This document shows positions 24,724 through 33,424 of a stretch of DNA of 64,000 nucleotides, in pieces (position 1 is the first letter of the stretch; each line of letters starts with the position of its first letter). The notes under the pieces are model-generated. The model worked only from the letters and a program-made list of their open reading frames with translations, did not search any database and had not been told where the DNA came from. The position numbers were made by a program, and so were the translations under genes. This stretch comes from CBDIBC01 sp965276635. GTDB taxonomy: Bacteria > Actinomycetota > Acidimicrobiia > Acidimicrobiales > Palsa-688. The DNA lies in the NCBI GenBank assembly GCA_965276635.1, contig CBDIBC010000005.1, positions 62,001 to 126,000 of the forward strand. The letters run 5' to 3'.

Positions 24724-25089
24724 TCAGTCATTCGTGGGCTTGCCACTGATGTGATGGTCGGCCTGGAACAACGCCTCGGTCAGCAACGTGCGGACGTGGC
24801 CGCCTCGGAGCCGGTAGAGCATGCGCCGCCCATGTCGGGTGCTGTCCACCAGCCCGGCGAAGCGGAGCTTGGAGAGGTGCTGGCTGGCAACCGTGGCCCG
24901 GCAGTCGGCGATGGCGGCCAGTGATGCCACGTCGAGCTCTTGGTCCCGGAGCGCCCAGAGCATCCGGACTCGGGTCGGGTCGGCCAGCAGCGTGAAGGAC
25001 TTGACCGCGGCTCCGACCTGACCGGAGGTCAGCGAGTCGGGATGGTCCGGGGCAGCTGCGGTCGTCGGGCTGCGCCGGGTCGAAGCCAT
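24724..25089 (-). CDS. ArsR/SmtB family metal-type repressor
   Basis: A 121-residue winged-helix repressor. The HTH is in ADCRATVASQHLSKLRFAGL with the wing STRHGRRMLYRL; the C-terminal HVRTLL ... QADHH segment supplies His/Asp residues suited to metal binding. It is divergent from a cation diffusion facilitator, the usual sensor/exporter pairing. The ATG at 25089 has TAGGGT 8 bp upstream, so it is probably leaderless; an ATG at 25110 is the alternative. Which metal it senses cannot be read. Confidence 0.88.
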   Translation of the reverse strand: MASTRRSPTTAAAPDHPDSLTSGQVGAAVKSFTLLADPTRVRMLWALRDQELDVASLAAIADCRATVASQHLSKLRFAGLVDSTRHGRRMLYRLRGGHVRTLLTEALFQADHHISGKPTND

Positions 25090-25124
25090 CGGCGACAACC
25101 CTAGCCACATGAGCTACACCTTCG

Positions 25125-25138
25125 CATATTCGCACATG
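25125..25138. promoter_or_regulatory. Candidate ArsR operator between the divergent genes
   Basis: CATATTCGCACATG is an imperfect palindrome (10 of 14 symmetric positions) in the AT-richer centre of the arsR/CDF intergenic region, upstream of both likely promoters. Confidence 0.4.
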
Positions 25139-25197
25139 TCGTGTCTTTCACGGTAACGTCCTGAGCGTCCGTCCCGCCGTCCGAGGGTTACCACCGC

Positions 25198-26226
25198 ATG
25201 CCCAACCACGACCACCAGCACGACCACCAGCACGACGATGCGCCGGGCCCGCCGGCCCACGGTCACGGCGGCTCCGGATGGTCGCGGGCTCGCCAGGCCC
25301 TGTCAGGTGTTCTCGGGACCCATTCTCACGACAGTGCCGAGCAGGTGGACGAGGCGCTCGAAGCGGACTCGCAGGGACGACGAGCGCTCGCAGGGAGCCT
25401 GGCCATACTCGGTGGTACGGCCGCACTCCAGCTGGTGGTCGCCGGGCTGTCGGGTTCGGTATCGCTGCTCGGTGACGCCCTGCACAACGTGGCCGACGCG
25501 CTCACCGCCGTCCCGTTGCTCGTGGCGTTCCTCCTGGCCCGACGCCCGGCGAACAAGCGGTACACCTACGGCTACGGTCGCGCCGAGGATCTCGGCGGCC
25601 TGTTCGTGGTCGCCGTGATCGCCCTCTCCAGCGCGCTGGCGGCGTGGGAGGCCATCGACCGGCTCCTGCACCCGCACCGCCTGACCGACCTGTGGGCCGT
25701 CGCCATCGCCGCCGGCGTCGGCTTCGTCGGCAACGAGCTCGTGGCCCGCTATCGCATCCGGATCGGCCGGCGGATCGGCAGTGCCGCGCTGGTGGCCGAC
25801 GGCATGCACGCTCGCACCGACGGGTTCACCAGCCTTGCCGTCCTGGCCGGTGCCGGCGGTGTCGCGCTGGGGTGGCGTCAGGCCGACCCGATCGTCGGCC
25901 TGGCCATCACCATCGCCATCCTCGCCGTGTTGCGCTCGGCGGTCGGCCATGTCGGGGCGCGCCTCATGGACGCCGTGGACCCCGAGCTGGTCGACCAGGC
26001 CACGGCCGCGGTCGGCAGCGTCGACGGCATCACCGAGGTCCGCGAGCTCCGCATCCGCTGGATCGGCCACACCCTGCGCGCCGAGGTGGATGCCACCGTC
26101 GACCCGGCCCTCACCGTCACCCAGGCTCACGATGTCGCCCACCATGCCGAGGCGCACCTCCTCGGGCAGGTGCGCCGGCTCACCGCGGCCACCATCCACA
26201 CCAGCCCGGCGGGCGCTCACACCTGA
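25198..26226 (+). CDS. Cation diffusion facilitator (zinc/cadmium/cobalt-type efflux)
   Basis: Inner-membrane CDF exporter of 342 residues with six hydrophobic segments (about 65-235) and a cytosolic C-terminal domain. The metal sites are HNVADALTAVP in helix II and DGMHARTDGFTSL in helix V. The N-terminus is His/Asp-rich (HDHQHDHQHDDAPG), a likely metal-binding tail. Regulated with high likelihood by the divergent ArsR protein. Metal specificity is not certain. Confidence 0.93.
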   Translation: MPNHDHQHDHQHDDAPGPPAHGHGGSGWSRARQALSGVLGTHSHDSAEQVDEALEADSQGRRALAGSLAILGGTAALQLVVAGLSGSVSLLGDALHNVADALTAVPLLVAFLLARRPANKRYTYGYGRAEDLGGLFVVAVIALSSALAAWEAIDRLLHPHRLTDLWAVAIAAGVGFVGNELVARYRIRIGRRIGSAALVADGMHARTDGFTSLAVLAGAGGVALGWRQADPIVGLAITIAILAVLRSAVGHVGARLMDAVDPELVDQATAAVGSVDGITEVRELRIRWIGHTLRAEVDATVDPALTVTQAHDVAHHAEAHLLGQVRRLTAATIHTSPAGAHT

Positions 26227-26274
26227 CGATGGCGGGCGCTGCCTCGATCTACGAATAGCCCGTGATATGCAAAA

Positions 26275-27126
26275 ATGCCGGCGATGGCCAACGGACCGCG
26301 GCGCGGCGAGGACGTGGATGACGACACCGCAAGCCCCGCACCGGTGGCCGCCACCCGTCAACGAATGCTCGACGGCGACGTGAACCTGGAGCTGACCGCC
26401 ATCCACCACGACGGCCAGGCCCTCGTCGAGGCGGCTCGGTCCGCTCCCGACGCGCCGGTCCCGTCGTGTCCGGGTTGGACGATGACCGATCTGATAGGGC
26501 ACGCCTCCGGCGCCCATCGCTGGGCCAGTCACGTGGTGACCCAGGGCGACGAGTCGCAGCCACGCATCCTGCCCGAGCCGCCCGCCGAGCTGGCCGACCT
26601 GCTCGCCTGGTACGACGACGGGCTGGCCGAGCTGGAAGCCATCCTGGCCGCCACCGACCCGGAGGCGCCGGTCTGGACTCCGACGACCGGGACGACGGGC
26701 AGCGTGTGGTGGCGACGCAAGATGGCGGTGGAGACCGCCTTGCACCGCTGGGACGCCGAGCATGCGGCCGCCCAGGTCGGCGGCCCTCGACCGGCGCCGG
26801 TGGACGATGGCGTGGCCGCGGCCGGCATCGAGGAGTACCTGACCGAGTTCCTGGACGGGATGCTCATGGTGGCCGGCGACGCTCGGCCCACCGGCACCGC
26901 CTGCCTGGCCCCCGTCGACCGCGCCGAGCGCTGGTGGCTGGATCTCGATCGGGTCGGCTCCGGCTCGGCGTCGACCGCGGCCGCAAGCCCGGTCGACGCC
27001 ACGGTCAACGCCACGGCGTCGGACCTGCTCCTGTGGATCTGGAACCGGTTGCCGGACCCGCTCGCCTCCCTCCAGGTGGAGGGACGCCGGGAGATCGTCT
27101 TGCGGTGGGCGGCGATGCGGATATGA
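26275..27126 (+). CDS. Maleylpyruvate isomerase-family (mycothiol-type DinB) protein
   Basis: A 283-residue protein. The N-terminal DinB-like four-helix domain starts in LELTAIHHDGQALVEAAR and has the family's VPSCPGWTMTDLIGHASGAH block, whose first His is a metal ligand. A further His comes in ALHRWDAEHA, and a C-terminal domain follows. Members are mycothiol-dependent enzymes or predicted ones; the substrate is not evident. It overlaps the hydrolase gene by ATGA. ATGs at 26284 and 26365 are other possible starts. Confidence 0.82.
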   Translation: MPAMANGPRRGEDVDDDTASPAPVAATRQRMLDGDVNLELTAIHHDGQALVEAARSAPDAPVPSCPGWTMTDLIGHASGAHRWASHVVTQGDESQPRILPEPPAELADLLAWYDDGLAELEAILAATDPEAPVWTPTTGTTGSVWWRRKMAVETALHRWDAEHAAAQVGGPRPAPVDDGVAAAGIEEYLTEFLDGMLMVAGDARPTGTACLAPVDRAERWWLDLDRVGSGSASTAAASPVDATVNATASDLLLWIWNRLPDPLASLQVEGRREIVLRWAAMRI

Positions 27127-27911
27127 CTGCGCCCGTGGTCAACCACCGCTCGTCGGGATCGGGCCCCGTGCTGGTGGCCGTGCACGGCGTGGGCTGCACC
27201 CTCGCCTTCTGGGAGGATGTCATCCCGCTCCTCGACGGCTCGTTCACCTGCGTGGCCGTGGACGTGCCGGGCTTCGGCCGCTCACCGGCTCCGGCCGGGG
27301 CGGTCACCGTTGCCGGCCTGGCCGCCACGCTCCAGGGCTGGCTGGTCGACGCCGGCCTCGACCGCGTGGTGGTGATGGGCCACTCGTTGGGCGGCATGAT
27401 CGCCCAGGAGCTGGCCATCGCCGACCCCGCCCGGGTTCGGGGCCTGGTGCTGTGCTGCACCATCCCGGCCGCCGGCGGAGCCGCCGAGCAGATCGGCGGC
27501 CTGGCCGACCTGGCCGAGCAGGCCGGGGCCGAGGCGTTGACCGACGCCATGGCGCCGGCCATGCTCGGACCCGCACCGATGGAGGGGACCGAGCGGGCCC
27601 GGACCCGCTTCCGGGCCGACTTTGCGTCAGCGGGACCCGTGGCCCTGGCGGCCGCGCTGCGCGCCATCACCGGCTTCGACGCGCGGAGCCGTCTCGGTGC
27701 CCTGGCCGCCGGCGGGATGCCCGCGATGGTCCTGGCCGGCGAACACGAGGGAAACCGAGCGGACCAGCAGCAGTTGGCCAACCTCCTCGGCGTCCCCCTC
27801 GTGGCCCTGCCCGGCACCAACCACCTGGCGCCGGCCGAAGCCCCGCATGCGTTGGTGGCGGCCGTCATGCCGTTCCTCGACGGTCTGCGAGACGGAGACA
27901 CCTGGCAATGA
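27123..27911 (+). CDS. Alpha/beta hydrolase
   Basis: A 262-residue alpha/beta-fold hydrolase. The oxyanion region is AVHGVGCTLAFW, the nucleophile elbow MGHSLGGM and the catalytic His in GTNHLAPAEAP. It overlaps the preceding and the following gene by ATGA on both sides, so the trio is one translationally coupled operon. Resemblance to 3-oxoadipate enol-lactonase-like hydrolases is general only; the substrate is unknown. Confidence 0.9.
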   Translation: MTAPVVNHRSSGSGPVLVAVHGVGCTLAFWEDVIPLLDGSFTCVAVDVPGFGRSPAPAGAVTVAGLAATLQGWLVDAGLDRVVVMGHSLGGMIAQELAIADPARVRGLVLCCTIPAAGGAAEQIGGLADLAEQAGAEALTDAMAPAMLGPAPMEGTERARTRFRADFASAGPVALAAALRAITGFDARSRLGALAAGGMPAMVLAGEHEGNRADQQQLANLLGVPLVALPGTNHLAPAEAPHALVAAVMPFLDGLRDGDTWQ

Positions 27912-28954
27912 GGTTCGGGACCTACCACACCTACCAGGTGCCACCATGGACGACCACCCAGGCCGTCATGGCCGACGAGGTCGAGCGGGTGCGCCACGCC
28001 GAGGCCCTCGGCTTCGACAGCGTCTGGGTGCCGGAGCAGCACTTCTTCGACTACTGCGCCTGCCCCGATGCCCTCGACATGGTCATCTACCTCCTGGGTC
28101 AGACCTCGACCGTGCGCGTCGGCGCGGCAGTGGTGAACCTGTCGCTCACCCACCCGCTGCGCTTTGCCGAGCGCGCTGCCCTGCTCGACCATCTCGGCGG
28201 CGGCCGGGTCGACCTGTGCATCGGGCGCGGCTACCAGTGGCCCCAGAACGTGGCCTTCGAGGTGGACGAGGCCACCACGAAAGCCCGTTTCACCGAAGCC
28301 CTCGACATCATCCTCGGGGCGTGGAGCGGCCAGCCCACCGGTTACGACGGCACCTATTTCCGGTTCCCGCCGGTCCAGACCTGGCCGCGGCCCGTCCGAG
28401 CGCCAAAGGACGTGCTGCTGATGAGCGTCGGCGGCACCACGCCCCTGGAGGAGACGATCGAGCGGGGCGTCCCCCTGGCCCTGTCGTCGCCGTTCGCGCC
28501 TATCGAAGCGACCGCCAAGACCTTCGCCCGGTACGTCGACCTGGTGGAGGCGTCCGACCACGACACCGACGCCTTCCTCGACCGGGCCATCGTCCTGCTC
28601 TACACCCTCCTGGCCCCGACGGCCGACGAGGCCCGCAGCATCGCCAAGCGACCATACGAGTGGCACATGTCCCGACTCGCGGCGCTCAGCACGCCACCGG
28701 GCCCCGACCACGACTGGGCCACGCTCACGGCCGCCGGCCAACCACCGGAGATCACCGACGCCGACTACCTCCGCCAGACCGAGACCAACCTCCTCTTCGA
28801 CGACCCCGACGGCTTCGGCGACAAGATCGAGATGCTGCGCGACGCCGGCGTCAGGAACGTCATCACCTGGATGGGCGTCGGCGGCGTCGCCCAGGAACAC
28901 GTCCTGCGATCCATGCGCCTCTTCGCCGAGGAGGTGCGTCCCCGCTTCATGTGA
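27908..28954 (+). CDS. LLM class flavin-dependent oxidoreductase
   Basis: A 348-residue luciferase-like enzyme. The N-terminal strand MRFGTYHTYQVPPW, the block AEALGFDSVWVPEQHFFDY and GGRVDLCIGRGYQWPQNVAF are typical of flavin-dependent monooxygenases of the LuxA group. It is the third gene of the ATGA-coupled operon and convergent with the cyclase at 28978. Probably oxidises an organic substrate handled by the two preceding enzymes (inference). Confidence 0.88.
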   Translation: MRFGTYHTYQVPPWTTTQAVMADEVERVRHAEALGFDSVWVPEQHFFDYCACPDALDMVIYLLGQTSTVRVGAAVVNLSLTHPLRFAERAALLDHLGGGRVDLCIGRGYQWPQNVAFEVDEATTKARFTEALDIILGAWSGQPTGYDGTYFRFPPVQTWPRPVRAPKDVLLMSVGGTTPLEETIERGVPLALSSPFAPIEATAKTFARYVDLVEASDHDTDAFLDRAIVLLYTLLAPTADEARSIAKRPYEWHMSRLAALSTPPGPDHDWATLTAAGQPPEITDADYLRQTETNLLFDDPDGFGDKIEMLRDAGVRNVITWMGVGGVAQEHVLRSMRLFAEEVRPRFM

Positions 28955-28977
28955 GTAGCTGACGGCTGGGCCCGGCG

Positions 28978-29892
28978 TCACTTGATGGCGAGCGGATTGA
29001 TCGGCGTGCCCACCGCGTTGGTGATCTTCAGCACCGGTGCGGTGAAGAAGCACTCCCACACCCCGTCCGCCGCGCAGTCGGCGGCCAGGTCCTCCAGGTC
29101 GAACATCTCCCCGAGGGTCATGCCCATGTCGCGGATGAGCACGTAGTGCAACGGGATGCGGGCATGGTCGTCGCCACTCGGGAGGACCTCGACGGCCCAG
29201 TTGTCCGAGGCCACGGCGGCTACGTCGCGCTCGTGCAGCCACTCACAGCATTCCAGGGTCAGTCCCGGCTCCGATGCCATGAACTCGGCCGCGGAGACCT
29301 GCGTGCAGACCTGGCGCCAACCCGTGCGCACCAGGAGGATGTCGCCTGGGTGCATGGTCACGTCCTGACGGGCCAACGCGGCGTCGAGGTCGGCGGGGGT
29401 GATGGGCTGGCTGGCGGCCAGGTGCTCGACGCCGTGGAGGCGCGCGATGTCGACGAGCACCGCCCGGCCGATCACCCCCTTGGCCAGGTGATCGATGCCC
29501 AGGCGAGTGGCGCCCAGACGAGCGGTGATGGTCGAGACCGGCACGTCGTTGTAGCACCGGTCGTCGTAGAAGCAGTGGGCCAGGCCATCCCACTGCGTCG
29601 CCGCCTGGAGGGGCATGAAGATGAAGTCGTCGGCCACGCCGCCACCGTCTGGGAAGCGCGGGTCGCCGGTCATCGACATCAGGTGCACGGGGTTGATGCG
29701 GCCGCCGAGGCCGACCTGGGGTCCGTCGGCGCCGATGGCGATGCCGAGATCGAACACCGCCCCTCGCCGGACCAGCGCGGCGGCGGCGCGCACCTGCTCG
29801 GCGCCGACGAGGTTCACGGTGCCGATCTGGTCGTCGGGACCCCATCGCCCCCAGTTGGACAACCGCTGGCCGACGGCACGGAAGTCGCTCAT
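28978..29892 (-). CDS. Cyclase family protein (kynurenine formamidase-like fold)
   Basis: A 304-residue member of the cyclase/formamidase family. The metal site region reads TQWDGLAHCFYDDR, where the commoner HxGTHxD motif is replaced by the WDGLAH variant of this subgroup. The start ATG at 29892 overlaps the TGA of a short upstream ORF (ATGA). The family hydrolyses or cyclises amides and lactones, so a link to the facing oxidoreductase operon is plausible but unproven. Confidence 0.85.
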   Translation of the reverse strand: MSDFRAVGQRLSNWGRWGPDDQIGTVNLVGAEQVRAAAALVRRGAVFDLGIAIGADGPQVGLGGRINPVHLMSMTGDPRFPDGGGVADDFIFMPLQAATQWDGLAHCFYDDRCYNDVPVSTITARLGATRLGIDHLAKGVIGRAVLVDIARLHGVEHLAASQPITPADLDAALARQDVTMHPGDILLVRTGWRQVCTQVSAAEFMASEPGLTLECCEWLHERDVAAVASDNWAVEVLPSGDDHARIPLHYVLIRDMGMTLGEMFDLEDLAADCAADGVWECFFTAPVLKITNAVGTPINPLAIK

Positions 29893-29960
29893 CGCCCGGG
29901 CACGCTGGCGATGGGCACGGTGGCGATGGACACAGCGGTGATGGGCACGGTGGCGAGCAT
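29889..29960 (-). CDS. Short leader ORF coupled to the cyclase gene
   Basis: The ATG at 29960 has GAGGAG seven bases upstream, the best ribosome site in this region, and encodes 23 residues starting MLATVPITAVSIATVPIASV. Its TGA overlaps the cyclase ATG. The peptide is a run of five-residue repeats (ATVPI/TAVSI) from a 15-bp DNA repeat. It may be a true leader peptide that carries ribosomes to the cyclase start. Confidence 0.5.
   Translation of the reverse strand: MLATVPITAVSIATVPIASVPGR
29907..29955. repeat. 15-bp tandem repeat in the cyclase leader
   Basis: Three to four imperfect units of GGCGATGGGCACGGT lie directly before the cyclase start and encode the pentapeptide repeats of the leader ORF. 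Confidence 0.75.
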
Positions 29961-30012
29961 GCAGCGGCTCCTCGTGTTCGGGGTGTGCGGGAGCGAGGGT
30001 ATCCACACCCCT

Positions 30013-30038
30013 GTGACGCCGAGACCAGGTCGCGTCAC
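30013..30038. promoter_or_regulatory. Inverted repeat in the cyclase/tad intergenic region
   Basis: GTGACGC (30013-30019) and GCGTCAC (30032-30038) are exact 7-bp arms with a 12-bp spacer. It is a candidate operator between two divergent transcription units. Confidence 0.4.
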
Positions 30039-30165
30039 CGACCCCGATCGATAAATCCCGTCGCCGAACCTGTGAACACCTCGAGACGCCGACCGTGGCT
30101 GCCCCGACGCGGATCGTCGATCATCGCCGGCTCGGCGAGACAGACACTTTTCACGAAATTTGTCC

Positions 30166-30194
30166 TTGACCATTTGATGGCTTCTCACTACTTT
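30166..30194 (+). promoter_or_regulatory. Predicted promoter of the Tad operon
   Basis: TTGACC (30166-30171), a 17-bp spacer and TACTTT (30189-30194) lie in a locally AT-rich stretch. GGAGGTGGAGG follows at 30203-30213, so the mRNA would begin only just upstream of that ribosome site. Confidence 0.5.
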
Positions 30195-30214
30195 CGATCT
30201 CCGGAGGTGGAGGC

Positions 30215-30292
30215 GTGGCCAAGGCGGGCATCGGCGGGCAGGTGGTATGGCGGCAGGTCGCATCGTCGGCCGGCCCGGGAAGCACCCCGTGA
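30215..30292 (+). CDS. Possible 25-residue leader ORF overlapping tadA
   Basis: The GTG at 30215 sits 7 bases after GGAGG and opens 25 codons (MAKAGIGGQVVWRQVASSAG and five more). The TGA at 30290-30292 overlaps an in-frame tadA GTG at 30289 as GTGA. This suggests that ribosomes are delivered to tadA by the short ORF, and that tadA starts at 30289 rather than at the poorly served ATG at 30247. Confidence 0.4.
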   Translation: MAKAGIGGQVVWRQVASSAGPGSTP

Positions 30293-31587
30293 CCGCGGTG
30301 GCGCCGTGGGGATCGCCGCTCGAGGTCATCGAGCTGGCCGTACAGGAGCGAGCCAAGGCCCTGTCTCTCGACATGAGCGTGGCCGATTCTGCGGCTGCGC
30401 TTCGCCAGCTGATCGACGACGAGATCGGCCGCTGGCACCACGACCACCAGCGCGGGCGCCGGCCGTTCGACATCGCCGAGCCCGACGTGGCGGCCGAACG
30501 AGCGCTGCGGAACCTCACCGGTTACGGTCCCCTGCAGCCGTTGCTCGACGATCCCGACGTCTGGGAGATCATGATCAACGGGCCGGATGCCATCTTCTGC
30601 AAGCGACATTCCGGGCCGGGCGGGTACCACGACGAGGTCTTCCACGACGACGACCACCTGCAGCGGGTCCTGACCAAGATCCTCGACGACGCCAGCCGCT
30701 CCCATCGCAAGCTCGATCCGGCGGAAGGCTTGCAGGACGCCCAGCTCGACACGGGTGCCCGCCTCCACATCGTGCACGCGGACATCGGGCGCGACGGTCA
30801 CGTCCTGGTGAACATCAGGAAGTTCACCGGGATCGCCCTGAAGCACCTGCCCGAAGTGGTGGAGACCGGAATGCTCGACGACCGCAGCGCCGGTTACCTG
30901 CGGGCATGCGTGCGCGCCGGCCTCTCGGTCGTCGTCGCCGGTGCGCCCGGGTCGGGCAAGACCACGCTGCTCGGCTGCCTGGCCGCCGCGCTCGATCCCA
31001 GCCTCCGCGTCGTCGTCGCCGAGGAGGTCTTCGAGACTGACGTGCCTCTCCCGAACGTAGCCCACATGCAGACCCGCCCGGCCCGCGCCGACCGCAAGGA
31101 GATCGACCTGCGCCGGCTGGTCTCTGGCTTCTTACGCATGGCTCCCGATGTCGCCATCGTCGGGGAGGTGCGGGACCGAGAGGCCCTGCCGTTGCTCTTG
31201 ACGCTGTCGTCGGGGGTCCAGGGGTTTACGACCATCCATGCCGCCTCGGCCCGCCAGGCCCTGTCGCGGCTGCGGTTCATCTGCCAGCTGGCTGACACCG
31301 GATCGGAGCTGACCATCGCCGCGCTATCGGCGCTGGTGAGCGAGGCGGTCGACGTCGTCGTCCACTGCGCTCGGCAGGGCGGCACGGTCCGGGTGACGGA
31401 GATCCTGGCGGTGGAGGACCTCCAGGTGGCCGCGGGCAACGTCAGCTTCACCACGACGTCGGTGTTCAGCCGCCACCGCCACGACGATCCCCTGACGTGG
31501 ACGGGAAACCTCCCCGTCCGCTCGGCCCGGGCGCTCGAGCTCGGCGGTCACGACCTACGGACCCTGGTCGACGGAGCCCGGCGGTGA
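30247..31587 (+). CDS. tadA: Tad pilus secretion ATPase TadA/CpaF
   Basis: Hexameric type II/IV secretion ATPase that powers pilin assembly at the inner membrane. Walker A GAPGSGKTTLL is near residue 232 and the Walker B/Asp box PDVAIVGEVRDREAL near 299, followed by the His box GFTTIHAASARQAL. The N-terminal domain has GYGPLQPLLDDPDVWEIMIN, typical of CpaF. Two starts are possible: ATG at 30247 (446 residues) or GTG at 30289. First structural gene of the operon; it overlaps tadB by GTGA. Confidence 0.93.
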   Translation: MAAGRIVGRPGKHPVTAVAPWGSPLEVIELAVQERAKALSLDMSVADSAAALRQLIDDEIGRWHHDHQRGRRPFDIAEPDVAAERALRNLTGYGPLQPLLDDPDVWEIMINGPDAIFCKRHSGPGGYHDEVFHDDDHLQRVLTKILDDASRSHRKLDPAEGLQDAQLDTGARLHIVHADIGRDGHVLVNIRKFTGIALKHLPEVVETGMLDDRSAGYLRACVRAGLSVVVAGAPGSGKTTLLGCLAAALDPSLRVVVAEEVFETDVPLPNVAHMQTRPARADRKEIDLRRLVSGFLRMAPDVAIVGEVRDREALPLLLTLSSGVQGFTTIHAASARQALSRLRFICQLADTGSELTIAALSALVSEAVDVVVHCARQGGTVRVTEILAVEDLQVAAGNVSFTTTSVFSRHRHDDPLTWTGNLPVRSARALELGGHDLRTLVDGARR

Positions 31588-32507
31588 TCGGCGTGATCGC
31601 CGCCATGGCAGCGGCCTACGGCACCTTCCTGATCTACACCGCCGCGGTCTACCGCTGGCGCGGTCTGGGCGCCGGGCCTCGGCCGGCAGAACGACCACGC
31701 CGCCGATCGGCCGAGGACTGGATGCACCAGGCCGGTTTGGCCGGCGTGTCCGTGCCCGAGTTCGTAACCGTGGTCGTGGTGTTGTTCGCGACCGGCGCGC
31801 TCTTCGCCTACACCCTCTTCGGCGGCCCGCTGCCTGCGTTGCTCGCCGGCGCCTTCGCCGGAAGCTTCCCCGTGGCCGCCTACCGCCGGCGTCGCCAGCG
31901 GCGCATGGCGCTGGCCCGCCAGGCATGGCCGCGACTGCTCGAGCAGCTCCGATTGCTGACCGGACCGATGGGCCGGTCGGTGCCCCAGGCCCTGTTCGAA
32001 GTCGGGGCGCGCGCACCCGTCGAGCTACGCCCTGCCTTCCAGGCCGCCCAGCGCGAGTGGATGCTCACCACCGATTTCGGGCGCACCGTCGCTACCCTCA
32101 AGCGCGACCTGGCCGACCCGACCGCCGACGTGGTGTGCGAGACGTTGGTCGTGGCCCACGAGGTCGGCGGAGGCGAGCTGGACCGGCGCCTGGCCGACCT
32201 GGTGGAGGATCGCATCCTGGACCTGCAGGGCAGGCGAGACGCCGAGAGCAAACAGGCCGGGGTGCGGTTCGCCCGTCGCTTCGTGCTCCTCGTCCCGCTC
32301 GGCATGGCGGTGGCCGGCTTGTCGATCGGCACCGGGCGCGCCGCCTACCAGACCACCGGCGGCCAGATCGCCGTCGTCGTTGGCCTGGTCGCCGTGGTGG
32401 CCTGCTGGCTGTGGTCGGGGCGGTTGATGGCGCTACCCGAAGAACCCCGTGTGTTCGCCGACCCGCCTGCCCCGCTCGAGGCGGCGCGGCCCCGGACGAC
32501 CGTGTGA
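31584..32507 (+). CDS. tadB: Tad pilus inner-membrane platform protein TadB
   Basis: A 307-residue type II secretion F-family membrane protein. Hydrophobic segments lie at about 2-20, 55-95 and 230-280, and the cytosolic T2SSF domain includes RLLEQLRLLTGPMGRSVPQA. It forms the inner-membrane platform with TadC. The GTG start overlaps the tadA stop by 4 bp and its own end overlaps tadC by 4 bp. Confidence 0.9.
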   Translation: MIGVIAAMAAAYGTFLIYTAAVYRWRGLGAGPRPAERPRRRSAEDWMHQAGLAGVSVPEFVTVVVVLFATGALFAYTLFGGPLPALLAGAFAGSFPVAAYRRRRQRRMALARQAWPRLLEQLRLLTGPMGRSVPQALFEVGARAPVELRPAFQAAQREWMLTTDFGRTVATLKRDLADPTADVVCETLVVAHEVGGGELDRRLADLVEDRILDLQGRRDAESKQAGVRFARRFVLLVPLGMAVAGLSIGTGRAAYQTTGGQIAVVVGLVAVVACWLWSGRLMALPEEPRVFADPPAPLEAARPRTTV

Positions 32508-33409
32508 CGCGCGACGCCGGCGTCGTCGGGCTCCTGGTGTGGGCGGGCGCGACCCTGCTGCTGTCGCAGTGGCGGCGGATCAACCGGGCCAGCCTGGCCG
32601 ATCGCCTGCGCCCCTACAGCCCGGGCGGCACCGACCACGACCGGCCGGCCGGCATCCTGTCGGTCGAGTCCATGGGTGAGGTGATCGGGCCCCTGGCCCG
32701 TGGTGGGGGCGCCCGCGTGGCTGCGGTGTTCGGGGTGAGCGAGGAGTTGGAGCTGCGGTTGCGGCGCGTGCACTCGCCGCTCGATGTCACCGGTTTCCGG
32801 TTGCGCCAGCTTGCCTGGTCGGGTGGAGGGCTGCTCGCCGGCCTGCTCGCCGCCGGCCTCGGCCTCCCCCTGCCTGTCGCCGGGCTGTGCATCGCCGGCG
32901 CGCCGCTGCTCGCCTTCCTTGCCGTCGAGCAGCGCTTGGCCTCGGCGTCCGACGCCCGCAAGGCCCGGGTGCGACGCGAGCTGCCGGTGGTCGGTGAGCA
33001 GCTGGCCACGCTCATCAACTCGGGCTACTCGCTGGGGGCCGCGCTCAACCGCATCGCCGACCGAGGACAGGGCGCCTGCGCCCAGGATCTTCGCGGTGTC
33101 GTCAACCGCATCCGCCAGGGAGTCGGCGAGACTCAGGCGCTCCGGGAATGGGCCGAGGTGGCCCAGGTGGACACCCTCGACCGACTGGTGGGCGTCCTGG
33201 CGTTGAACTCCGAGGCCAGCGACCTGGGTCGACTGGTGGGGATCGAAGCGCGGCAGGGGCGCCGGGACCTGCAGCGCCATACCACCGAGATCATCGAGCG
33301 CCGGGCCCAACAGGTCTGGGTCCCCGTCACCGTCGCCACCCTCGTCCCCGGGGTGATCCTGCTCGCCGTGCCGTTCCTCTCCGCCCTCCGCCTGTTCTCA
33401 TCGGCCTGA
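32504..33409 (+). CDS. tadC: Tad pilus inner-membrane platform protein TadC
   Basis: A 301-residue T2SSF-family protein, the partner of TadB. The F domain is visible in ELPVVGEQLATLINSGYSLG, with a C-terminal hydrophobic segment VTVATLVPGVILLAVPFLSA. The GTG start overlaps the tadB stop (GTGA). Pilin follows after 15 bp. Confidence 0.88.
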   Translation: MTRDAGVVGLLVWAGATLLLSQWRRINRASLADRLRPYSPGGTDHDRPAGILSVESMGEVIGPLARGGGARVAAVFGVSEELELRLRRVHSPLDVTGFRLRQLAWSGGGLLAGLLAAGLGLPLPVAGLCIAGAPLLAFLAVEQRLASASDARKARVRRELPVVGEQLATLINSGYSLGAALNRIADRGQGACAQDLRGVVNRIRQGVGETQALREWAEVAQVDTLDRLVGVLALNSEASDLGRLVGIEARQGRRDLQRHTTEIIERRAQQVWVPVTVATLVPGVILLAVPFLSALRLFSSA

Positions 33410-33424
33410 CCACGAAGGAGACCC

